A stretch of 64,000 nucleotides of DNA from NCBI RefSeq assembly GCF_037176765.1, contig NC_090024.1, positions 168,891,278-168,955,277 on the forward strand, read 5' to 3'. The notes under the pieces were generated by a model that was given only the letters and a program-made list of their open reading frames with translations, was not told where the DNA came from and did no database searches. Each line of letters begins with the position of its first letter. The first letter of the stretch is position 1. Shown piece after piece: positions 1 to 9,700 of this stretch. The translations under genes and the position numbers were made by a program. Source of the DNA: Anolis sagrei. Taxonomy: Eukaryota; Chordata; Lepidosauria; Squamata; Anolidae.

Positions 1-75
1 GAAACTTCCCTCGAGACCCCCCCCCCCAGGGGTCTTTACCCCCAGGTTGAGAAAACTGCTTTAAAACTTTTAAAA

Positions 76-124
76 ACATCCCTATGCACTTTAGCTTATG
101 GAGAGCTAAAGTGCATAGGGATGT
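76..124. repeat. Perfect 21-bp inverted repeat (hairpin)
   Basis: Arms 76-96 and 104-124 are exact reverse complements separated by a 7-base loop. The paralogous LINE copy at about 42510-42560 has the left arm but not the right, so the right arm was probably added as a templated inverted copy. Confidence 0.9.
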
Positions 125-378
125 AAATAAGGACTAATTACACCTTATTTACACCCCGCCTGTTTTGTTGAACATCTACCTTCGCTAATCTGCTTTGTAC
201 CATCTTAGCCACAATAATTTTAGTCAAATTTTAAGATGTGTGATTGTATTATGTCTTGTTTATTTAAGCTGTTTTTGATTCATAATTTGTACTTCTGGCA
301 TTGAATGTTTGCCAATATGTTTTATGTGCTGTAAGCAACCTGGGTCCCCCTTGGGGAGATACGGCAGGCTATAAAAAC

Positions 379-379
<1 letters not shown>

Positions 380-415
<36 letters not shown>
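380..415 (+). repeat. (ATT)n microsatellite
   Basis: About 11 perfect ATT units forming the 3' tail of the LINE fragment just upstream. The sister copy in gene 2 has a degenerate GAT/GAA-rich tail at the same place. Confidence 0.95.
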
Positions 416-942
416 TCCCTGCTTCCTCTCCAATTTCTGCAGTTAGGAGTGGGGTGCTACCCAACACCTAACTTGAATCCCTACTCTGTTATGTTTGCAG
501 GAGTCATTTGATATTCAAAACATGAGTCCATGAAAAACCACATAGGAAAATCCAAGGCTTTGAGTCCATGAATCTTGAAACACGAGAGAGGAACGTAGGC
601 CTGTTCCCTTTACCTTGACATTGATTCCTCTGAAGAATCACTTCAAATCAACCCTCATTTATACTTAAGAAACTATGTCTTTTTCCTTGAAAACTCTGAG
701 GAGGGACCCTCTTAGATAACAGACTCTGAGAGCGGTGGCTCCCTTCGGCCACCTATCTCTGCTGAAAAATTTATTCCTTCTATCTAACTCAGGGGAGTCA
801 GATGGATCTACATCCGACCTAGGTTCTCTTGGGAAAGCTAGCTCAGGCCTGTCAGCCTCTGAATCTGTCTAACTGAACATCCCCTATTGGCCCAACAATC
901 CCAGAATCTATTATAGAAGACTTTCATGGCCAGAATCACTGG
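416..942. other. Intron 4 of gene 1, unassigned
   Basis: The first 80 bases align with 43025-43115 in intron 4 of gene 2 and are shared duplicated intron. The remainder has no counterpart there, no long ORF and no repeat that I recognise. It may be the inner part of the Penelope-like insertion that ends at 1138. Confidence 0.5.
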
Positions 943-1138
943 GTTGTTGTAGGTTTTTTCGGACTATATGGCCATGTTCTAGAGGCATTCTCTCCTGATG
1001 TTTCGCCTGCATCTATGGCAAGCATCCTCAGAGGTAGTGAGATCTGTTGGAACTAGGAAAATTGGGTTTATATATCAACATCAGGAAAGAATGCCTCTAG
1101 AACATGGCCATATAGCCTGAAAAAACCTACAGCAATCC
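943..1138. mobile_element. Penelope-like element terminal fragment
   Basis: The ends are inverted copies of each other: TGTAGGTTTTTTCGG near 949 and its reverse complement near 1118-1132, each continuing into a block containing GGCCATGTTCTAGAGGCATT. The intervening text (GCATCTATGGCAAGCATCCT) is a terminal segment I associate with lizard Penelope-like retroelements. Related pieces occur at 35225-35370 and 60711-60790. The family assignment is from memory; the inverted arms are directly visible. Confidence 0.55.
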
Positions 1139-1461
1139 AATCCCAGAATCCTCAGTGCCATTAGGAACAACACCAGACTTCTGTCTAGAATCCCCATTCT
1201 CAGACTCCTGTAGGTCTGCAGAAGTTTGTTCACTGTTCTCTAAAATCTCAGGCAATGAAATAATCACAGTCTGAACCACAACAGAGCACTCCAGAGGTCT
1301 CCCAGCCACCACATACCTACCTCGCTTGTCCTTTCGGCATAAGGACATGGCAAACAATGGATGGGGAAAATTCGAAGGGCAGGGCATAAACATCCAGAGG
1401 ACCGTGTCCAGCCCTTGGGCCTTAGTTTGCCTACGCCTGCTCTAGGTTCAGGGCTTCCCTG
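1139..1461. other. Intron 4 of gene 1, duplicated intron sequence
   Basis: Aligns with 43605-43770 in intron 4 of gene 2 (shared phrase around CTTTTGGCATAAGGATATGG). It shows no convincing coding signal. It is adjacent to, and may be part of, the older RTE-like LINE remnant downstream. Confidence 0.5.
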
Positions 1462-1469
1462 TTCTTGGT

Positions 1470-1986
1470 TTCTTTTATTTATCATATCAGCAGCAAACCA
1501 ATGTATTTGAGAAAACATAAAGTTTAAAAACTTGACATTCTATTAAATGTCCTTTGACCAGTAGCTGGCAACTTGGAGTGCCTCTGGTGTTGCTATAAGA
1601 AGGTCCTCCTTTGTGCATGTGGCAGGGCTCAGTCTGCATTGTAATAGGTGGTCTGTGGTTTGCTCTTCTCTACACTCACATGTTGTGGATTCCACTTTGT
1701 AGCCCCATTTCTTAAGGTTGACTCTGCATCTCATGGTGTCAGAGCACAGTCCGTTTAGTGCCTTCCAAGTTGCCCAGTCTTCTGTGTGCCTAGGAGGGAG
1801 TCTCTCATTTGGTAGCCATGGATTGAAGTATTGGGTTTTAGCCTGCCACTTTTGAACTCTCACTTGCTGAGGTGTTCCTGCGAGTATCCCTGTAGATCTT
1901 AGAAAACTATTTCTTAATTTAAGACATTGACATGCTGGCTGATATCCAAACAGGGAATGGCCAAGTGGTGTTACTGCCTTGGTCCT
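1470..1986 (-). mobile_element. Vingi/I-like LINE, 5'-truncated 3' end
   Basis: Minus-strand insertion flanked by the 8-base direct repeat TTCTTGGT at 1462-1469 and 1987-1994. Gene 2 lacks it at the corresponding place. Read on the minus strand it encodes the C-terminal part of the LINE protein found at 12078-12400, including WKALNGL and a [15 protein letters not shown] cysteine/histidine motif, then a short AT-rich tail with TAAATAAAAG. It inserted after the CYP2J duplication. Confidence 0.8.
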
Positions 1987-1994
1987 TTCTTGGT

Positions 1995-2340
1995 GTTTAT
2001 TTCACATTTTTTAAGGTTAGCTTTAAGAACATCTTTAAATCTCTTTTGCTGTCCACCAACATTCCATTTTCCATTCCTGAGCTGCTTTGAAGGACAGTTA
2101 TCAGACATTTGGACAACATGGCCAGTCCAGCTAAGTTGATGGCAGAGAATCATTACTTCAATGCTGGGTTGCTTCTTCCAGAATACTGACATTTGTTTGC
2201 CTGTCTTCCCTGGATATTTTCAGGATTTTCAAAAGCAATGCTGATGTAATTGTTCCAGAAATTGAGAGTGATGTTTGTAGATGGTCCATGTTTCAAAAGC
2301 ATACAACAGAATTGGGAGAACAATAGTTCTTTAAACAAGC
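1995..2340 (-). mobile_element. RTE-like LINE remnant, part 1 (C-terminal end)
   Basis: The minus strand reads LSWTGHVVQMSDN and GGQQKRFKDVLKANLKK, the conserved end of RTE-type reverse transcriptase proteins. It aligns with 43775-44130 in gene 2, so it is older than the duplication. The same remnant continues at 3166-3520 after an intervening L2 insertion. Confidence 0.65.
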
Positions 2341-3165
2341 ATCTTTGTGTTCTAATAAATCATCTCATCAGCATCTCATCTTTAATTACTTATTAATCGC
2401 CCTCTATCTGAGATGCTCCAGGTGATTTACACTGCAGAAATTACACAGGATAAAACACATACATACAAATATTAAAATTAACATGAGTCAAATGCTCCAG
2501 TAAAAAGCCAGGTCTTAAGCGCCAGGACAAAACACCCCAAGTCGCGCATGGCTCTCAAATAGGGAGGCAAGGAATTCCACAAGGCAGGGGCAGAAATAGA
2601 GAAGGCCCTGTGTCTGGTGCTTTCCAAGTGCACTTCCCTAGGACCCAGTATATAGAGCACATCGCATTGGGATGGTCGTGGCGACCTCTGATGATGGTAG
2701 AAGGAGAGACGGTCTCTAAGATACAATGGACCCTGGCCATATAAAGTTTTAAAGGTCAGGACCAGCATCTTATACAAACCACGATACTCAATTGGGAGCC
2801 AGTGTAGATGCCGCAGCACTGGTGTTATATGGCATTTCATGGGCGTTTTTGTGAGTAACCTGGCTGCAGCATTCTGGACAATACAGGGCTTTCGGGTCAT
2901 AGAAATAGGAAGGCCAGCATACAAGGCATTACAATAGTCCAACCTAGATGTGACCATGGGCTCCAAGCACAACAGGAGTTGGGTGTCGTCCGCATATTGA
3001 TAGCAGTCCAGGCCGAATCTCCGAACCAAACTGGCAAGGGGTCTAACATAGATGTTGAGAAGAAGAAGGGAGAGAATTGCACCTTGGGGTATCCCGCATA
3101 GGAGGGGGGAAATTTCGGAGACTTGGTCCATATATTCCACGCACTGACTCCATAATGTGCCAATC
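2341..3165 (-). mobile_element. L2/CR1-type LINE fragment inserted in the RTE remnant
   Basis: The minus-strand ORF at 2478-3140 contains the RT motifs CGIPQGAILS and YADDTQLLL, then jumps to VTSRLDYCNALYAGLP and LHWLPIEYRGLYK, the usual L2 C-terminus. Residues normally between these blocks are missing, so the copy has an internal deletion. Gene 2 lacks this segment at the matching position, so it inserted after duplication or was lost there. Confidence 0.75.
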
Positions 3166-3520
3166 CTTGAACACTCTCTTCTTCATTTGAAAAAATGCTG
3201 TACTCACAGAGCTCAGACGGTGTCATATTTCAGCATCAATTTTTTGTGGAAAGCTGGCTGCCTAGGAAGCGGAAATGATCAACATTTTCTAGCGTTACGC
3301 CATTAAGTTTTATTTCTGGACTCCCACATGCAACCACTGAAAACAGTTCTGCTTCATTAGATAGGACCCATGGGAGTCCGTCTTTGAAGTGTGTAGAAAC
3401 AGAAGAGGAAAAGAGTCTGATATTGTCTCTTTCTGCTGGCTGCTAATTCCATTGCAACAGACTATGCAACTTTGAGGGAATACTCTCAGGACAAATGGAG
3501 GAACCATTTTATTTCATTCC
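3166..3520 (-). mobile_element. RTE-like LINE remnant, part 2
   Basis: Continues the remnant at 1995-2340. It aligns with 44135-44400 in gene 2, where the minus strand reads [20 protein letters not shown], a phrase typical of the segment after the RTE reverse transcriptase. In gene 2 the two parts are contiguous. Confidence 0.6.
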
Positions 3521-3606
3521 CTACCACTTTTCCCTGTCCTAAGAGAAAATAAGGTTTCCTTATTTTCTCTCCTGCACATCATCTAATTTTTCTTTTTGTC
3601 TACCAG

Positions 3607-3783
3607 CTGTACAATATTTTTCCAGCTCTCATGAAGCAATTGCCAGGACCCCATCAAACTATTTTCAAAAACCAGGAACAATTGAAATGCTTTGTGAGAA
3701 AAATAATCAAAAAGCACCAAGAAAACTGGAATCCACCTGAAACAAGAGATTTCATTGATGCTTACTTAAAGGAAATGGCCAAG
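3607..3783 (+). CDS. CYP2J2: CYP2J-like gene 1, exon 5
   Basis: 177 bases, the standard CYP2 exon 5 length. It starts after TCTACCAG and ends before GTAAAT, phase 0 at both ends. It encodes [20 protein letters not shown] through DAYLKEMAK. Confidence 0.93.
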
Positions 3784-6700
3784 GTAAATAATAAATTAGT
3801 GGGTGGGACAAAATCCATTTCTTAATTTTTAGGTGAAGATAGACACACACACAATCTAAGACACTTATCAATGCTATTGCAATGCCTTCCAAGTTGAGTC
3901 TTTGAAATCACATAGTATAAGCGTATAGGAGGGTGGAAAGGTATGTACAGTACATGCATATTAAAACGTATTATTTAGAGAGCTGCATTGTTTATGTGGT
4001 GCCATTTGTCCACCACAAATATATCATCTTTTGGTTATTATGTTTCAAAACCAACAATTAGAGAACACAGCTGGTAAACTTTGGCCTGCATAAGAATTTC
4101 CATCATCTCTTAGCATTTCCCGTGCTGCCTGAGACTTCTGGGAATGGAAATCCAAAACAGCTGGGTGTTTTATGTAATCTGCAATCACATGTGTTTTAAA
4201 ATACCTTCTCTGGGCCTTGAAGTCCCCATATTCATTCTTATTTCAAGCTTCCATAATAACGAGATTTGATTTGATCCTAGGAAGAGAGAAATTACAGAGA
4301 CTGGAAATAATGTGACAAATTGACAGATACTACTGAGATTGAAATAATAATTTCACTTAAAATTCAGATATTCCTTCTTACTTTCGTTTAAGGAGAAAGT
4401 TTCTTCCAGTTTTCATGAGGAAAATCTCCTACAGTCAGCAATAGATTGGTTTATTGCTGGAACAGAAACAACTTCTACAACCTTGCGCTGGGCTTTGCTA
4501 TACATGGCTATTTATCCAGAAATTCAGGGTAAGATTGGAATTTTTCTCTGTCCCGATCTACATCTTACTTTGTAAAAAGAGCAAATAGTCCTTAATTTCT
4601 AGGCTGTTGTGATAATTTCATGACACTTTGAAAAGGTTTCTTGTAGTGACTCAGGAGAACAGGATAACCTAAAAGTAAGATAAGTGAATTTAGTTCCAGG
4701 GTTAAACTTGGATTATTTTTCAAGCAATATAAAGAATGTCTTAAGCATTTCAGTGCAATATTTTGTTATTCTTGCTTTTCACCCCTCTACACAGAGAAGG
4801 GAAAACGTTAAAGCACAGTACTCACATTGACATGTGGATAAGTCAAACCAGTTTTTTTTTTTGGGGGGGGGGTGATTTTTTGACTACATTTTTTAGACTT
4901 ATACATGAGTTTATAGGGTACCTGTTTTACTCAGATAAAATATGCATGGTATAGATCCAGCACTCTTGACAGTCCTATATTTCTTGGGAAATCAATGCTT
5001 GCAACAATGTTCATATTAACCTTTTTTGTACTGACAGTAAATATTATTTTTTTAGCAAGAGTTCAGTCGGAAATAGACTCTGTTATTGTCCAGTCTCGCC
5101 CCCCAGCTATGGCTGACAGGGACAACCTGCCTTACACAAATGCAGTTATTCATGAAATTCAAAGAATAAGTAACATCCTGCCTTTAAGTGTTCCTCGACT
5201 GGCAACTAATAACACAGAGATAGCTGGGTTTCATGTGCCCAAGGTAAGGAAATATATCTGCTATATCTTTGTTTCCCTCCCCATTTCCCTTTTCCAGAAA
5301 CAAAGCCTAGTTTTTATTCCGAATTACATCACAAAACTTGTCAGTGATGAGGATAGTTCCATTGTGTTGGTTTAGTCATATGTAAACACATGGGATTACC
5401 ACCTCATCACCCATCTCAAATTAAGTGTTCTAAGACACTTAGAGCCAGCTTGGGGGCTGGAGCACCACTGCAGCAATCAGATGACATTACCTGTGGCTCC
5501 ACTCCCAACATCCCTCAACAAGGGTAAAAGTGTTACCAGACACTTTCCTTGGTCACACGGGAGAAATGCCGTGTTGCACTGGCTCTATTGGAACCAACAT
5601 GGGGTGTCCCTGAGAGGGTGGCGCTTTCCCACATATGATGGGGAAAGCATTGCAAGAGGGAGCTGCACATGCGGTGACATATTTGCCCCACGGTTCCCTC
5701 TTTCCTCCCTTGGTTACTTTGCATCGACTTTATGATGAGGTCATTAGTGGGAAGGAGTAGTTTTCTTCCCCTGGAATTATTATCTACATAAACTAATGAA
5801 ATCAGTGCAATGGAATGTGCAGCCTTTCAAGGTATGTGTGTATAACCTTCTAGCCTGTGTACTCTTGGTTTATATCCTGTGTTGCTCCACTGAGATGAAT
5901 GTGATAAGAGATTGATGTAAGAAGGGCATGGCTCTCCCAAGTCACTCCTGGGACCTACCAAACATGCCCAATAATGCAAGGCCTGTTGGGCTTTTACTGG
6001 AGGTGTCCAAACGGCACATCAGGTAAGCCCTGTTTTGTCCCTAATTAATTAGATACCCCATTAGATCTGAGCTTTCTTGGGTCTGTTCTTATGGCCATCT
6101 CGAATCTTTTGGGCTCCTGGAGCTCAAAGGTGCAAGATGGCAGCTAACCCTTCCCCAAAACCCCCCAAATAAGCTCTTAAAATCTAAAAAACTGACCTGG
6201 CTGCCATTAAGGTAATGCCAAAGTCCTCCTGGCACATAGAAATGACACGCCTTGAGATAGTGGTGGGGGGAAGAAAATTGTTATTTTCCGCCTCCCCCAA
6301 TCACCTGGCATGTCATTTCTATGCTCCAGAAGGACTCCAGCAGTACCGTAATGGCAGCTGGGTAAGTTTTTCTTTCTTTTAAGGGCTTGTTTTTGGGGGC
6401 TTTGGGGTGGTTCCATTCCATGTCCATAGTTACTGCAATAGCATGGGAACACCCCCACCAGGAAAGCCCTGGTTTTAGTGTGTGTACAGGGACTCAAATA
6501 CATGCCAAAGTGGCTTTAAAAAACCCACTTTGGCACTGATTTGAGTGCTGTCTGGAAGCACCCTCTGACTCCGTTACCATTCCACTGGTTTTCTTGAGGC
6601 TGAGAATGGCTGATAAATCATAATCATAATCATCTTTATGTATATCCCACTTTATCTCTCCCACAGAAGACTCAAAGTGACTATTAAAATATGAACACAT

Positions 6701-9700
6701 AATTTAAAATATACAAATATGCAAACATTAAACCAGAATTAAACATAACAGTATTGAAATTCAAAGTTTAATTCCATTAAAACATATACAAAACTAAAAA
6801 TCATTGTACCCCCTTACTTGCTCTTAAAATCCATCTTCTTTAAAAGCCTGTCTGAATAAGAAGGTTTTAGCGTGCTGCCAGAGGAAAGCAGGGAAGGGGC
6901 CATTCTGGCTTCCCTGGGCAGGGAGTTCCAGAGTTCCAAGAAGGTCCACTCTTTCGTTCCCATGAACCAAGCTTGAGATAGAGGTGGGCCTGAAAGAAGG
7001 GCCTCTCCTGAAGATCTCAGAGTCCAGGCAGCTTCTTACAAGTGTATGCAGTCAGCCCAATAACCTGGCCACAAACCATTTAGGGCTTTAGTGGTGGTAA
7101 CCAGCTTCACCTCATGAGTTTCAAAAAAATAGTGGAGACTTGGGCATGGCTCTCTCAAATCCCCCTCTGATTGTCTAACCACTTCACTGGTTCTCCTGCA
7201 AACTTTTTATAATGGACTGTTTCAATGGAAAGTCTGTGACTTATCCCCCCATGGATACAGGGGTCATCCTATGTATCTTATAGTTATCTTGTAAACTATT
7301 TCACTGGAAAATAAATTAATACATTACAAGGAAAAATGAATAGATTATCTTACATCCAGAAGATATGCTTTCTCAATGTGCTGTAGAAACAGAGTTACTT
7401 TCACATTTAGGAGGCTTGTTGTATTGTAAACTCAATGTTTCTATGTTTCATTTACAGGGAACTATTTTAATCTGCAACATGGCATCAGTGTTGTTTGACA
7501 AAGATGAATGGGACACCCCACAAAAGTTTAATCCCAATCATTTCTTGAGTAATGGTCAATTCAGGATTAGGGAAGCCTTCATACCATTCTCTGCAGGTAA
7601 GGGTAGGGGAAGGAATATCAACAGTTTTCTTAAAAGTTCCGCCTGCTTACTTTTGAATAAAAAGAAAAAATCATGTAAGGCTTGAAGGTTCCATCCTATA
7701 TCTTTCCCTGATTAGGCTAATTGGTTTGAAAGACAAGCTTTTATTTGCTTTTGATAGAGAAATAAATCTGTGTTTTTCTGCTTTGCACATATTGAGCCAA
7801 GCCTCCTGCAAATGTAAAGGGGCGGGACTGAGTGCATTCCACTCTATTAAAACTGTCAAGTGTGGAGGAGAGTTCCCTCTTGTGGTTATCCTGTGTTTCA
7901 ATTCCAAAGAAAGAAATGGTGTCAGCATTAGAGCCCCGGGTGGCGCAGTGGGTTAAAACCCTGTGCCGGCAGGTCGCAGGTTTGAATCCGGGGAGAGGCG
8001 GATGAGCTCCCTCTAACAGCTCCAGCTCCTTGTGCGGGGACATGAGAGAAGCCTCCCACAAGAATGATAAAAATATAAAGTCATCCAGGCTTCCCCTGGG
8101 CAACGTCCTTGCAGATGGCCAATTCTCTCAAACCAGAAGCAAATTGCAGTTTCTCAAGTCACTCCTGACACGACCAAGAAAAGTTCACAGCTATAGGGTT
8201 TCCATTCCCTGGAGAGCTTGTGGTTGCAGAGACTTTGATTAAGCCAGTTATGTGCTGCACTGGGCACAACACAGCCTATGAATGCCCGCTACAAACTGTT
8301 TTTGAATGGGATCCAGGCTGGTTGTTCTACCAACAGCAAAGGAATTCTGCATTGATCCCTGACTTGATCTTCATCAGGTCCTTTTTCTCCTAGCTTCTCC
8401 TGTTTGGTTTTCCACTCCACTAGAATGCCTTTTCAGAAATCATGGGGCTGTTGGTGCAGAGAGATATGGTAAAAAATAGTGAACCCATTCTCTTCCTCTA
8501 TTACAAATGGAAGACATCTATTGCTAATGTAGATTCATTCTCCTTGATCTTGATCTTCATCAGGTCCTTTTTCAAATACTAATATATATTAGCTCTTTTC
8601 CATAATTTTTTTGTGAAATCTGGGGAATGAAGACCAGAGCCATGGGATAAAAACTTTAAAATAATAACAATGACATTTTTTTACCCGCCTCTCCTCATGA
8701 CAGGTCACAACCAAAAGTACACAATCTTCTAAAACATTCTACAAAACACATATTAAAACACACAGAACAAAGATTAAACATGTTGCAAGTTTGAAATTCA
8801 TGATTAAAATTGGCTGGGTAGACCTGATAAAAGAGTTCGGGTTTTGAATGATTTTTAAATTCCGAGAGCTCATTTAGCTGTTAAAGCTCTTCCAGCAGAT
8901 CATTCCACAATCTTAGGACAGCTGATGAAAAGGTCATCTGAGTGATTGTTGCCAGTTGGGTTCTGGTAGGCTAAAGTTGACATCCCCCAGAGCAGTGGTT
9001 CTCAACCTGGGGTTCCCAGATGTTTCTGGCCTACAACTCCCAGAAATCCCAGCCAGTTTACCAGCTGTTAGGATTTCTGGGAGTTGAAGGCCAAAAACAT
9101 CTGGAGACCCCAGGTTGAGAACCACTGCCCCAGAGGACCTTAGTGTTTAGGGTAGATTGTATGAGAGAAGGCGATACTGTAGGTAATCTAGACCCAAACT
9201 ATGGAGGGCTTTAAAGGTCAATACCAACACCTTATATTTTGTTTGGAAACTAATAGATCAATAAGTGTGCACAACATATTTCATGCATCATGTTGGCCAC
9301 AGGCATCAATGTGAATTACCCCACATGTGCATCAGGTGCATATTTGCAAATCCAATAGCATTGTCCTTTGCAGTCTTGTTGTGTTTTAAGTATTCTGCTA
9401 GCCATGTTAAGTAAGGAATGCATGTCATGCATAAGAGACCAAGGGGGGCATGAGAGAAGCCTCCTCACAGGATTGCAAGACATCCGGGCATCCCCTGGGC
9501 AACGTCTTCGTGGACGGCTGATTCTCTCCCTCCAGAAGCAACCAGAAGCGACTTAAAACATGCAAGCAAGCAAGCAAAACAACCAACGGACCTTTTCAGG
9601 ACCAACCATGGCAATAATCTCAATCAACATTGAAGGCATGTCAGCTGCCAAAGAACAACTGCTCTATGAAGTGTGCTGAGATCAGAAATGTAATGTGCTG

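Larger units (their letters stand above)
1..415 (+). mobile_element. L2/CR1-like LINE 3' end
   Basis: Non-coding 3' region of a LINE in plus orientation. It carries the tail seen in other copies here: a run reading GCTGTAAGCAACCTGGGTCC followed by CTTGGGGAGA, then an ATT microsatellite. A paralogous copy in intron 4 of gene 2 (about 42340-43020) aligns along its length, so this insertion predates the gene duplication. No coding part is visible. Confidence 0.7.

Noticed and set aside
3631-3825. 64-codon ORF taken as a small gene
   Set aside because: It is CYP2J exon 5 read through into its intron; splice sites and the 177-base length show the real boundaries.
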